Part shown: positions 6,673 through 13,619 of the stretch, piece by piece | Layout of the letters: every line of letters starts with the position of its first letter | How positions within the stretch are numbered: position 1 is the stretch's first letter | Origin: DATKQI01 sp035532755 | GTDB taxonomy: Bacteria; Pseudomonadota; Alphaproteobacteria; Acetobacterales; Acetobacteraceae | Assembly (NCBI GenBank): GCA_035532755.1 | Contig: DATKQI010000380.1 | Location: 1 to 16,431, forward strand | Length of the DNA: 16,431 nucleotides | Direction of reading: 5' to 3' | Notes under the pieces: model-generated | The model's input: only the letters and a program-made list of their open reading frames with translations | What the model was told of the DNA's origin: nothing | Database searches by the model: none | Position numbers and translations under genes: made by a program

Positions 6673-7368
6673 TCAATTTTGCGTGATGGCAGCGGCCCCA
6701 TGCACCACGCGCGGGCGCGGCAGGGCGCACAGCACCGCTTCCACCTGCCGGGTCACTTCGTCGATCGGCTGCATGCCGTCGACCGTGAACAGCCGCCCCT
6801 GCGCCTTGTAGTGCGGCAGGATGGGCGCGGTCTGGCGGTGATAGGCATCCAGCCGGGCGATCACGGTCTCCCGGTTGTCGTCCGCGCGGCGAGTGAAATC
6901 ATGGCCGCCGCAGACGTCGCACGTGCCGGCCACTTGCGTGGGCTTGAACTGGTCGTGATAGCCGGCCCCGCATGTCGCGCAGGTGAAACGGCCGGCAATC
7001 CGCGCGACAAGGGCGGCATCGTCCATTTTCAGTTCAATCACCGCATCGATCCGCAGCCCCTTGGAGGCCAGCAGCGAATCGAGCGCGGCGGCCTGCGGGA
7101 CGGTACGGGGGAAGCCATCGAGGATGAAGCCGTGCGCGCAATCCGGCTGGTCCACCCGGCGGCCAAGCATCGCCACGATCACATCATCCGACACCAGATG
7201 GCCCGCTTCCATCGTCGCTTTCGCCTGGCGGCCGATGTCCGTACCGGCCGTCACCTCGGCGCGCAGCATGTCTCCGGTCGAGATTTGCGCGATGCCGAGA
7301 TCATCCTGCAAGCGCTTCGCCTGGGTGCCTTTACCGGCCCCGGGCGGGCCCAGCAGGATCAGGTTCAT
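6673..7368 (-). CDS. adk: Adenylate kinase with four-cysteine LID
   Basis: The product is 231 aa and catalyses ATP + AMP to 2 ADP in the cytoplasm. The P-loop GPPGAGKGT is at residues 7-15, the AMP-binding region STGDMLRAEV at about 30-39, and the signature 'FILDGFPRTVPQA' at about 81-93. The LID domain carries Cys130-x2-Cys133 and Cys150-x2-Cys153, the arrangement that binds structural zinc (or iron) in metal-containing adenylate kinases. The product is longer than the classic 214-aa enzyme because of the full LID and a C-terminal tail. Its ATG overlaps the secY stop as ATGA, so translation is probably coupled to secY. It closes the spc segment. Confidence 0.97.
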   Translation of the reverse strand: MNLILLGPPGAGKGTQAKRLQDDLGIAQISTGDMLRAEVTAGTDIGRQAKATMEAGHLVSDDVIVAMLGRRVDQPDCAHGFILDGFPRTVPQAAALDSLLASKGLRIDAVIELKMDDAALVARIAGRFTCATCGAGYHDQFKPTQVAGTCDVCGGHDFTRRADDNRETVIARLDAYHRQTAPILPHYKAQGRLFTVDGMQPIDEVTRQVEAVLCALPRPRVVHGAAAITQN

Positions 7369-8708
7369 CGCCCTCGCCCCTTCACGCGGGCCTTGCGGAT
7401 CAGCCCTTCATATTGATGCGCCAGCAGGTGCGACTGGATCTGGGTGACGGTATCCATGGTGACCGAGACGATGATGAGCAGGCTGGTGCCGCCGAAGTAG
7501 AACGGCACGTTGTAATCGCTGATCAGGAATTCCGGCAGCAGGCACAGCGCCGCCAGATAGATCGCGCCCACCGTCGTCAGCCGGGTCAGCACGTAGTCGA
7601 AATACTCGGCCGTGTTGGTGCCGGGCCGGATGCCGGGGACGAAGCCGCCGTATTTCTTCAGGTTGTCCGCCGTTTCCTGCGGGTTGAACACCACCGCGGT
7701 ATAGAAATAGGAGAAGAAGATGATCATCGCCGCATAGCTGATCATGTAGGCCGGTTGGCCATGGGCGAATTGCTGGGAGAGCCAGCCGAGCCAGCCGGAG
7801 CTTTTGTTGCCCGAGAAGCCGGCGATGGTTGCCGGGATCAGCAGCAGCGAGCTTGCGAAGATGGGCGGGATCACGCCCGACGTGTTGATCTTCAGCGGCA
7901 TATGCGTGGAATCGCCGCCGAACATCCGCTGGCCGACCTGCCGCTTCGGGTACTGCACCACGACCTTGCGCTGCGCCCGCTCCACGAACACCACGAGCGC
8001 GATGACACCGATCGCCCCGATCAGGAACACCACGATGAACACCGGGGACAGCGCCCCGGTACGGCCCAGCTCGAGCAGGCTGGCGAAGGCGCGCGGCATG
8101 TTCGCCACGATGCCGGCCATGATGATGAGGCTTGATCCGTTGCCCACGCCGCGCGAGGTGATCTGCTCGCCCAGCCACATCAGGAACATCGTTCCGCCCA
8201 CCAGCGTGACGACGCAGGTGAAGCGGAAGAACCACCCCGGATCGATCACCGCCGGCCCCAGGCTGGTGCGCATGCTCTCCAGCCCCACGGCGATGCCGTA
8301 GGACTGCACCAGCGCGATCAGCACCGTAAGATAGCGGGTATACTGGTTCATCTTCATCTGCCCGCTCGCCCCCTCCTTCTTGAGGGCTTCGAGCGAGGGT
8401 ACGGCCGCAGCCATCAACTGCACGATGATGCTGGCGCTGATGTAGGGCATGATGGTCAGGGCGAAGACCGTCATCCGCCCCAGCGCCCCGCCGGTGAACA
8501 TGTCGAACATGCCCAGGATGCCGCCACTGGAGCGGGCCATGAGCTGCGCCATCACCGTGGGATCGATCCCCGGCACCGGGATATAGGTGCCCACGCGGAA
8601 GACGATCAGCGCACCCAGGGTGAACCAGATGCGCTTCTTGAGCTCGGTTGCCTTCGACAGCACGCCGAGATTGAGGTTCGCCGCGATCTGCTCGGCCGCC
8701 GAGGCCAT
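7365..8708 (-). CDS. secY: Protein translocase subunit SecY
   Basis: The product is 447 aa, the channel-forming inner-membrane subunit of the SecYEG translocon. After the amphipathic start (ASAAEQIAANLNLGVLSKA) come hydrophobic stretches consistent with ten transmembrane helices. Family landmarks are 'MTVFALTIMPYISASIIVQL', 'MWLGEQITSRGVGNGSSLII', the cytosolic loop VERAQRKVVVQYPKRQ thought to contact SecA and the ribosome, 'HMPLKINTSGVIPPIFASSL', and 'NPQETADNLKKYGGFVPGIR'. The ATG at 8708 is preferred over the one at 8714 because GGGGGA sits at correct spacing only for the former. It is followed by adk with a 4-nt overlap and preceded by an unusually long 135-nt spacer. Confidence 0.98.
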   Translation of the reverse strand: MASAAEQIAANLNLGVLSKATELKKRIWFTLGALIVFRVGTYIPVPGIDPTVMAQLMARSSGGILGMFDMFTGGALGRMTVFALTIMPYISASIIVQLMAAAVPSLEALKKEGASGQMKMNQYTRYLTVLIALVQSYGIAVGLESMRTSLGPAVIDPGWFFRFTCVVTLVGGTMFLMWLGEQITSRGVGNGSSLIIMAGIVANMPRAFASLLELGRTGALSPVFIVVFLIGAIGVIALVVFVERAQRKVVVQYPKRQVGQRMFGGDSTHMPLKINTSGVIPPIFASSLLLIPATIAGFSGNKSSGWLGWLSQQFAHGQPAYMISYAAMIIFFSYFYTAVVFNPQETADNLKKYGGFVPGIRPGTNTAEYFDYVLTRLTTVGAIYLAALCLLPEFLISDYNVPFYFGGTSLLIIVSVTMDTVTQIQSHLLAHQYEGLIRKARVKGRGR

Positions 8709-8843
8709 CAGCATTCCCCCGTCATGAAAGCGGCGCCGACCGGTCTGCCCAGGGCGCCGCCTCGTGTTCTTTTCATCTTGCCGCCGGGGCGCCGGCCGAT
8801 GCAAGCCTCGCGCGTGCAACCCATGCGGGCAGCCGGCGCCGCA
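8709..8843 (-). other. rplO-secY spacer with GGCGCC-rich inverted repeat and tiny reading frame
   Basis: The 135-nt gap has four copies of the palindrome GGCGCC. Arms GCGGCGCC/GGCGCCGC (8730-8737 and 8753-8760, 15-nt loop) form a hairpin in front of the secY Shine-Dalgarno. A 22-codon minus-strand frame beginning ATGAAAAGAACACG at 8776 runs to a TGA at 8708-8710 that shares its A with the secY ATG (TGATG). It has no clear ribosome-binding site and uses AGA/CGA/ACA codons rarely seen in the neighbouring genes, so I do not call it a gene. Confidence 0.4.
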
Positions 8844-9326
8844 TCAGGCTTCCGCCGTTGGCGCCTTCGCCGTGGTCGTCACCTTGCCGCCCGCTTTCTC
8901 CACTGCGGCGACCGCCGCGGCAGATGCGCCGGAGACGGTGAGCGTGATGGCGCGGGTGATCTCGCCGGAGGCGAGCAGGCGCACCCCGGCCACCTTCCCG
9001 CCACGCACCAAGCCTGCCGCGCGCAGCACCTCCTCGGTGATCGGCTGCGCGGCGTCGAGCCGGCCGGCGGCGATTGCCGCTTCCAGCGCGCCCAGGTTCA
9101 CCGGCGCATATTCCTTGCGGAAGATGTTGACGAAGCCGCGCTTCGGCAGCCGCCGATAGATCGGCAACTGACCGCCTTCGAACCCGTTCAGCGCCACGCC
9201 TTCGCGCGCCTTCTGGCCCTTCACGCCCTTGCCCGACGTCTTGCCCTTGCCCGAGCCGATGCCGCGACCAAGTCGCTTGGACTTGAGCCGCGCCCCAGGA
9301 TTGTCGCGCAGTTCGTTCAGATTCAT
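8844..9326 (-). CDS. rplO: 50S ribosomal protein L15
   Basis: The product is 160 aa and binds 23S rRNA late in large-subunit assembly. The glycine/lysine-rich N-terminus is diagnostic: MNLNELRDNPGARLKSKRLG then 'RGIGSGKGKTSGKGVKGQKA', followed by 'GFEGGQLPIYRRLPKRGF'. The C-terminal globular part has 'GVRLLASGEITRAITLTVSG' and the end 'EKAGGKVTTTAKAPTAEA', which is Ala/Thr-rich beyond the core. It follows rpmD by 25 nt and is the last ribosomal gene before secY, the standard spc order. Confidence 0.98.
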   Translation of the reverse strand: MNLNELRDNPGARLKSKRLGRGIGSGKGKTSGKGVKGQKAREGVALNGFEGGQLPIYRRLPKRGFVNIFRKEYAPVNLGALEAAIAAGRLDAAQPITEEVLRAAGLVRGGKVAGVRLLASGEITRAITLTVSGASAAAVAAVEKAGGKVTTTAKAPTAEA

Positions 9327-9351
9327 CGTCTTTTCCTTCCGTCCCGAGCGA

Positions 9352-9567
9352 TCAGGACAGCTGTTCCACCTTTACCAGGTGGGCCACCTTGCGGATCATT
9401 CCGCGCACCGATGGCGTATCAGCCAGATCGCGCGTGCGGTTCATCTTGTTCAGGCCGAGCCCCACCAGAGTCGCCTGCTGGCCCGGCTTGCGGCCGTTGC
9501 CGGAGGCGATCTGCGTCACCCGTACCGTCCCCGGCGTGTTGCCGGGCGTCTTGTCGGTCTCAGGCAT
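9352..9567 (-). CDS. rpmD: 50S ribosomal protein L30
   Basis: The product is 71 aa. The L30 core begins at VRVTQIASGNGRKPGQQATL and continues 'VGLGLNKMNRTRDLADTPSV', then 'RGMIRKVAHLVKVEQ'. About ten residues (MPETDKTPGNTPG) precede the usual start of the family. The ATG at 9567 is supported by a strong GGAGGTGG Shine-Dalgarno about 5 nt upstream, and no nearer start exists. Its first 8 nt overlap the end of rpsE, which points to translational coupling. Confidence 0.96.
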   Translation of the reverse strand: MPETDKTPGNTPGTVRVTQIASGNGRKPGQQATLVGLGLNKMNRTRDLADTPSVRGMIRKVAHLVKVEQLS

Positions 9568-10132
9568 CGGCCACCTCCGGTGCGGCATGCTCGCGCTTGC
9601 CCAGCAGATCAGACACTTTCTTGCCGCGGCGCGAGGCCACCGACCGCGGGCTCGCGCAACGCTGGAGGGCGGCGAATGTCGCCTTGACCATGTTGTGCGG
9701 ATTGCGGCTGCCCAGGGATTTGGCCACGACATCGCCGATGCCAAGCGTCTCGAACACCGCGCGCATCGGGCCGCCGGCGATGATTCCGGTGCCGGCCGGG
9801 GCCGCGCGCAGCACCACTGCGCCGGCGCCGAACCGGCCCTCGACATCATGGTGCAATGTGCGGCCTTCCTTCATCGGCACGCGGATCATGCCGCGCTTCG
9901 CCCGCTCCGTCGCCTTGCGGATCGCTTCCGGCACTTCGCGCGCCTTGCCGGCGCCATAGCCCACCCGGCCCTTCCGATCACCCACCACCACCAGCGCGGC
10001 AAAGGCGAAACGCCGGCCGCCCTTCACCACCTTCGCCACGCGATTGATGGTGACCAGCTTGTCGAGCAATTCATCACCGTCCCGGTCGCGCTCGCGCTCC
10101 CGGCCTCGGCCTTCCCGTGGTTCCCGTGCCAT
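9560..10132 (-). CDS. rpsE: 30S ribosomal protein S5
   Basis: The product is 190 aa, sits at the mRNA entry side and contributes to decoding accuracy. The N-terminus is an Arg/Glu-rich low-complexity extension of about 20 residues (MAREPREGRGRERERDRDGD) typical of alphaproteobacteria. The double-stranded RNA-binding-like domain follows with 'LLDKLVTINRVAKVVKGGRR' and 'VGDRKGRVGYGAGKAREVPE'. The C-domain includes 'GTGIIAGGPMRAVFETLGIG' and 'GSRNPHNMVKATFAAL'. The 3' end overlaps rpmD by 8 nt, and the gene starts 11 nt after rplR. Confidence 0.98.
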   Translation of the reverse strand: MAREPREGRGRERERDRDGDELLDKLVTINRVAKVVKGGRRFAFAALVVVGDRKGRVGYGAGKAREVPEAIRKATERAKRGMIRVPMKEGRTLHHDVEGRFGAGAVVLRAAPAGTGIIAGGPMRAVFETLGIGDVVAKSLGSRNPHNMVKATFAALQRCASPRSVASRRGKKVSDLLGKREHAAPEVADA

Positions 10133-10143
10133 TCTCGATTCCC

Positions 10144-10506
10144 CTAGAAGGCCAGACCGCCCTCACGGGCGGCCTCGGCCAGCGCCTTGACGCGACCGTG
10201 ATACAGATAGGCGCCGCGGTCGAACACCACTGCGGTCACCCCGGCGGCCACCGCGCGCTCGGCCACCAGTTTGCCGACGGCGGCCGCAGCCTCCTTGTCC
10301 GCACCGGTGCGCAAAGCAGCCTTCAGCCCCTTGTCGAGGCTGGAGGCTGCGGCGAGCGTACGGCCCGCCGCGTCGTCGATCACCTGGGCATAGATGTGCT
10401 TGCCCGAACGGAACACCGACAGGCGCGGCCGCCCGCCAGATTTGATGCGAAGCTGGTAGCGCAGTCGCTGCTGCCGCCGCCCGCGCAGATCCTGATTGGC
10501 GCTCAT
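10144..10506 (-). CDS. rplR: 50S ribosomal protein L18
   Basis: The product is 120 aa and binds 5S rRNA with L5 in the central protuberance. Landmarks are 'RQQRLRYQLRIKSGGRPRLS', 'VFRSGKHIYAQVIDDAAGRT', 'AVGKLVAERAVAAGVTAVVF' and the C-terminal 'DRGAYLYHGRVKALAEAARE' with the end GGLAF. The ATG lies one base after the rplF stop (TAAGATG), so its initiation almost certainly depends on ribosomes finishing rplF; the rplF tail GGCAAGAAGAAG supplies the purine-rich ribosome site. Confidence 0.98.
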   Translation of the reverse strand: MSANQDLRGRRQQRLRYQLRIKSGGRPRLSVFRSGKHIYAQVIDDAAGRTLAAASSLDKGLKAALRTGADKEAAAAVGKLVAERAVAAGVTAVVFDRGAYLYHGRVKALAEAAREGGLAF

Positions 10507-10507
10507 C

Positions 10508-11041
10508 TTACTTCTTCTTGCCTTCCTTGCGCAGGATCGTCTCGGTGTCGTACTTCACGCCCTTGCCCTTGTAGGGCTCCGGCGGGCGGAAGCCGCGGAT
10601 TTCCGCCGCCACCTGCCCGACAAGGCGCTTGTCCACACCTTCCACCTTGATCGCCGTCGGCTTCTCGCAGCTGATCTTGATCCCCTGCGGGATCGGATAG
10701 ACCACGTCGTGCGAGAACCCGAGGTTCATGACGAGATTGCTGCCCTGCACCGAACAGCGAAAGCCGGTGCCGGTCACCTCCATCGACTTCGTATAGCCGA
10801 CCGAGACGCCCTTCACCATGCTGGCGACCAGAGACCGTGTGGTACCCCACATCATACGCGCCCGCTGTTCGGCCCCGCGGGGCTTCACGGTCACGCGGCC
10901 CTGCTCCACCGTGGCCTCGACCAGATCGGTCAGCTCCAGGCTGAGCTCGCCGAGCCTGCCTTTCGCGGTGAGAGTGCTGCCGGCCAGTGCCATCTGCACC
11001 CCGGCCGGGATCTCCACCGGATATTTGCCTACGCGTGACAT
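10508..11041 (-). CDS. rplF: 50S ribosomal protein L6
   Basis: The product is 177 aa, located near the factor-binding site at the base of the L7/L12 stalk. It starts MSRVGKYPVEIPAGVQMAL, the canonical L6 beginning, and ends with the signature 'IRGFRPPEPYKGKGVKYDTE' and a lysine-rich tail. The internal 'RSLVASMVKGVSVGYTKSME' and 'VTGTGFRCSVQGSNLVMNLG' fit the two-repeat L6 fold. Upstream in-frame starts toward 11110 are rejected because they lie inside rpsH and add non-conserved sequence. It follows rpsH by 13 nt. Confidence 0.98.
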   Translation of the reverse strand: MSRVGKYPVEIPAGVQMALAGSTLTAKGRLGELSLELTDLVEATVEQGRVTVKPRGAEQRARMMWGTTRSLVASMVKGVSVGYTKSMEVTGTGFRCSVQGSNLVMNLGFSHDVVYPIPQGIKISCEKPTAIKVEGVDKRLVGQVAAEIRGFRPPEPYKGKGVKYDTETILRKEGKKK

Positions 11042-11054
11042 CCGCGATCCCTCC

Positions 11055-11453
11055 TCAGAACACCCGGCACAGCACTTCGCCGCCGACATTGGCCGCGCGT
11101 GCCTCCGCATCGCTCATCACGCCGCGCGGCGTGGAAAGGATGGACACGCCGAGCCCCGCATAGACGCGCGGCAGTTCCCGGATCTTCGAATAGACCCGGC
11201 GACCCGGCTTGGAAATGCGGGTGATCTCCTTGATGACCGGTTCGCCCTCGTTGTACTTCAGCTCGATGCGGAGCTGCGCCACGCCGGGGCGCAGTTGCTC
11301 CTGAGAGAAACCGCGAATGAAACCCTCGCGCTTCAGCACATCGAGCACGTTGGCCCGCAGCTGCGAGGCCGGTGCGATGCACATGGAATGGCGCGAACGC
11401 TGCGCATTGCGGATGCGTGTGAGCATATCGCCCAGCGGATCAGACATAGACAT
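11055..11453 (-). CDS. rpsH: 30S ribosomal protein S8
   Basis: The product is 132 aa, a primary 16S rRNA-binding protein that in enterobacteria also represses spc operon translation by binding its own mRNA near rplE. Landmarks are MSDPLGDMLTRIRNAQRS and the C-terminal signature 'YAGLGVSILSTPRGVMSDAE' with the end GGEVLCRVF. Two starts are possible, 11453 and 11447 (MSMSDP). I chose the first because GGAGAG is about 9 nt upstream of it and too far from the second. Confidence 0.97.
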   Translation of the reverse strand: MSMSDPLGDMLTRIRNAQRSRHSMCIAPASQLRANVLDVLKREGFIRGFSQEQLRPGVAQLRIELKYNEGEPVIKEITRISKPGRRVYSKIRELPRVYAGLGVSILSTPRGVMSDAEARAANVGGEVLCRVF

Positions 11454-11465
11454 TGCTGCGCTCTC

Positions 11466-11771
11466 CTACCAGCTCGCCTTGACCATGCCCGGGATCTGCC
11501 CCGAGCTGGCCAGGTCGCGCAGCGCGATGCGGCACAGCTTGAACTTGCGATAATTGCCGCGCGAGCGGCCGGTGAGCGCGCAGCGCAGGCGCACGCGCAC
11601 CTTCGCCCCGTTGCGCGGCAACTGCGCGAGCTTGATCGAGGCCTCGAACCGCTCCTCCACCGGAAGGGTGCGATCCATCACCACCTCTTTCAGAGCCGAA
11701 CGCTTCGTGCGGTCGCGCTTCGCCATCTGCTCCCGCTTCGCATTCCGGTTGACCTGAGAGAATTTGGCCAT
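11466..11771 (-). CDS. rpsN: 30S ribosomal protein S14, long zinc-free form
   Basis: The product is 101 aa, in the head of the small subunit. This is the long form without the paired Cys-x2-Cys zinc site of the short S14 type: only single cysteines appear (LRCALTGRSRG, KLCRIALRD). The family signature RCALTGRSRGNYRKFKLCRI and the end 'SGQIPGMVKASW' are present. The N-terminus MAKFSQVNRNAKREQMAKRD is typical. GGAGGGTG lies upstream of the ATG. An 89-nt spacer separates it from rplE. Confidence 0.98.
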   Translation of the reverse strand: MAKFSQVNRNAKREQMAKRDRTKRSALKEVVMDRTLPVEERFEASIKLAQLPRNGAKVRVRLRCALTGRSRGNYRKFKLCRIALRDLASSGQIPGMVKASW

Positions 11772-11860
11772 CCTGTCTTCACCCTCCGGAACCTGCCGGA
11801 AATTCCCGGCGGTTTTCCAAAAACCTGCCCGCCGGAAACCCGGAAGGCGTTGAAACCCAA
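11772..11860 (-). other. rplE-rpsN spacer with hairpin and repeated TTTCCGGC motif
   Basis: This 89-nt gap has a 6-bp hairpin GGTTTT-TGG-AAAACC (11811-11825) flanked by CCGGC/GCCGG arms that extend the stem with a bulge. The octamer TTTCCGGC occurs on both sides of it. No reading frame with a ribosome site is visible. In E. coli the S8 repressor target lies at the start of the upstream rplE gene, so a control element here would be at a different position; function is unknown. Confidence 0.5.
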
Positions 11861-12418
11861 TCAGCCGGCGAAGGGAATCTCGAAGCCCTTCAACAGGGCC
11901 TTCGCTTCCGCATCGGTTTTCGCCGTGGTCACGAACACGATATCCATGCCGCGCACCGCATCCACCCGATCGTAGTTGATCTCGGGGAACACGATCTGCT
12001 CTTTCATGCCCATCGCGAAATTGCCGTGGCCATCGAACCCCTTGCCGGTGATCCCGCGGAAATCCCGCACGCGCGGCAGCGCGATGGTGACCAGCCGATC
12101 CAGGAACTCGTACATCCGCGCCTTGCGCAGCGTGACCTTGCAACCGATCGGCAGGCCCTTGCGGATCTTGAACCCGGCAATCGCCTTCTTCGCCACCGTT
12201 TTCACCGGCTTCTGGCCGCTGATCAGCGCAAGCTCACCCACCGCGGCATCGAGCTTCTTCTGGTCGCCGGCGGCTTCGCCCACGCCCATGTTGATCACGA
12301 TCTTCGTCAGCCGCGGCACCTGCATGGGGTTGCCGTAGCCAAATTCCTTCTGCAGCTTGCCACGCACCTCATCGAGGTAACGCTTCTGCAGGCGCGGAAC
12401 GTCGCGCGTCTCGCTCAT
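11861..12418 (-). CDS. rplE: 50S ribosomal protein L5
   Basis: The product is 185 aa, binds 5S rRNA in the central protuberance and contacts S13 and the P-site tRNA. Landmarks are 'FGYGNPMQVPRLTKIVINMG', 'ALISGQKPVKTVAKKAIAGF', 'KIRKGLPIGCKVTLRKARMY', 'RDFRGITGKGFDGHGNFAMG' and 'EQIVFPEINYDRVDAVRGMD'. The ATG at 12418 (MSETRDVPRL) is chosen because upstream in-frame codons belong to the rplX coding region. It follows rplX by 10 nt. Confidence 0.98.
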   Translation of the reverse strand: MSETRDVPRLQKRYLDEVRGKLQKEFGYGNPMQVPRLTKIVINMGVGEAAGDQKKLDAAVGELALISGQKPVKTVAKKAIAGFKIRKGLPIGCKVTLRKARMYEFLDRLVTIALPRVRDFRGITGKGFDGHGNFAMGMKEQIVFPEINYDRVDAVRGMDIVFVTTAKTDAEAKALLKGFEIPFAG

Positions 12419-12428
12419 TCCCGCCTCC

Positions 12429-12749
12429 TCAGCTTTCGATCGGCTCGCCGCTGGACTTGGCGATCCGGACCTTCCGGCCGCCCTCCAGCACGCGGAACCC
12501 AACACGGGTGGGCTTGTCGGTCTTCGGATCGATCAGCATGAGGTTCGACAGATGCACCGCCGCCTCCTGCTCCACGATCCCGCCAGGCTGGCCGAGGCCG
12601 CGCGGCTTCGTATGCCGTTTTGCCACTGCCACGCCCTGCACCACGGCGCGATTGTCCTTCGGCAGCACGCGCAGCACCTCGCCCCGCTTGCCCTTGTCGG
12701 CGCCGGTGATCATCACCACCGTGTCACCCTTGCGAATCCTGGCGGCCAT
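12429..12749 (-). CDS. rplX: 50S ribosomal protein L24
   Basis: The product is 106 aa, an early assembly initiator near the exit tunnel. The KOW motif is clear near the N-terminus (IRKGDTVVMITGADKGKRGE). Then come 'VQGVAVAKRHTKPRGLGQPG' and 'VHLSNLMLIDPKTDKPTRVG', diagnostic for L24. The ATG at 12749 lies 4 nt after the rplN stop, with the Shine-Dalgarno GGAGGTG inside the last codons of rplN, which implies coupled translation. An earlier in-frame ATG (12773) lies within rplN and is not used. Confidence 0.98.
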   Translation of the reverse strand: MAARIRKGDTVVMITGADKGKRGEVLRVLPKDNRAVVQGVAVAKRHTKPRGLGQPGGIVEQEAAVHLSNLMLIDPKTDKPTRVGFRVLEGGRKVRIAKSSGEPIES

Positions 12750-12753
12750 GGCG

Positions 12754-13122
12754 TTACAGCACCTCCGGCGCAAGGCTGATGATCTTCATGAACTTCTTCG
12801 CCCGCAGTTCCCGCACCACGGGCCCAAAGATGCGGGTGCCGATCGGCTCCATCTGCTTGTTGATCAGCACCGCCGCGTTGCGATCAAAGCGGATCGCGCT
12901 GCCATCGGCCCGGCGTACCGGGAACGCGGTGCGGACGATCACCGCCTGATGCACATCGCCCTTCTTCACCTTGCCGCGCGGAATGGCATCCTTGATCGAT
13001 ACCACGATCACATCGCCCACCGACGCTGTCTTGCGCTTCGAGCCGCCCAGCACCTTGATGCACTGCACCCGCCGCGCACCGGAATTGTCGGCAACTTCGA
13101 GGTTGGCTTCGACCTGGATCAT
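12754..13122 (-). CDS. rplN: 50S ribosomal protein L14
   Basis: The product is 122 aa, at the subunit interface, part of intersubunit bridges. It starts MIQVEANLEVADNSGARRVQ and continues 'CIKVLGGSKRKTASVGDVIV' and 'SIKDAIPRGKVKKGDVHQAV', matching L14 almost throughout, and ends 'MKIISLAPEVL'. It is the first gene of the classical spc block but follows rpsQ by only 10 nt with no visible promoter, so it is probably part of the same transcript. Confidence 0.99.
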   Translation of the reverse strand: MIQVEANLEVADNSGARRVQCIKVLGGSKRKTASVGDVIVVSIKDAIPRGKVKKGDVHQAVIVRTAFPVRRADGSAIRFDRNAAVLINKQMEPIGTRIFGPVVRELRAKKFMKIISLAPEVL

Positions 13123-13132
13123 TCAGCCCTCC

Positions 13133-13399
13133 TCACGCCTGCGCCGAAGCGGCGGCGAGAGCTTCGCCGTTGCGCTCGACCACCAGCCACGTCTTGCGCT
13201 TGCTGATCGGCCGGCATTCCTCGATCCGCACCAGATCGCCGATCTTGCACAGATTCGCCTCGTCATGCGCGGCGTATTTCTTCGAGCGCCGGATGAACTT
13301 CTTGTAGAGCGGGTGCATCACGCGACGCTCGACGGTGACCGTGACGGTCTTGTCCATCTTGTCGCTCACCACCCGCCCGGTCAGGACGCGCCTTGGCAT
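13133..13399 (-). CDS. rpsQ: 30S ribosomal protein S17
   Basis: The product is 88 aa, a primary 16S rRNA-binding protein with an OB fold. Landmarks are MPRRVLTGRVVSDKMDKTVTV-type beginning, 'ERRVMHPLYKKFIRRSKKYA' and 'CKIGDLVRIEECRPISKRKT'. The C-terminal 'LVVERNGEALAAASAQA' is slightly Ala-rich. It is 12 nt after rpmC and is the last gene of the classical S10 block. Confidence 0.98.
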   Translation of the reverse strand: MPRRVLTGRVVSDKMDKTVTVTVERRVMHPLYKKFIRRSKKYAAHDEANLCKIGDLVRIEECRPISKRKTWLVVERNGEALAAASAQA

Positions 13400-13411
13400 C
13401 GCCCCCTCCTC

Positions 13412-13618
13412 TCAGGATTTCGCGGCAGCGCGGGTGCGCTGCGCCATGATCGTCTTGACCCGCGCGATGTCGCGGCGGACCACCTTCGCCCGGCTCATAT
13501 TCTCCTGCTGCCCGGTCGCGCGCTGAAAGCGTAGGTTGAACTGCTCCTTGCGCAGATCGAGCAGCATGCCGCTCAGCTCGTCGGCCGTCTTCGCCCGGAT
13601 ATCGGTCGCCTTGGTCAT
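13412..13618 (-). CDS. rpmC: 50S ribosomal protein L29
   Basis: The product is 68 aa, a two-helix protein near the tunnel exit that forms part of the trigger factor and SRP docking area. Landmarks are 'ELSGMLLDLRKEQFNLRFQR', 'ATGQQENMSRAKVVRRDIAR' and 'VKTIMAQR'. The ATG is one base past the rplP stop (TGAGATG), with the rplP 3' end GGGGAGGCG as ribosome site, so translation is probably coupled. Confidence 0.98.
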   Translation of the reverse strand: MTKATDIRAKTADELSGMLLDLRKEQFNLRFQRATGQQENMSRAKVVRRDIARVKTIMAQRTRAAAKS

Positions 13619-13619
13619 C

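Noticed and set aside
8776..8830. Possible promoter before secY (TTGCAC or TTGCAT with AAGATG)
   Set aside because: The -10 match is poor and spacings are 18-19 nt or more; not good enough to call without start-site data.
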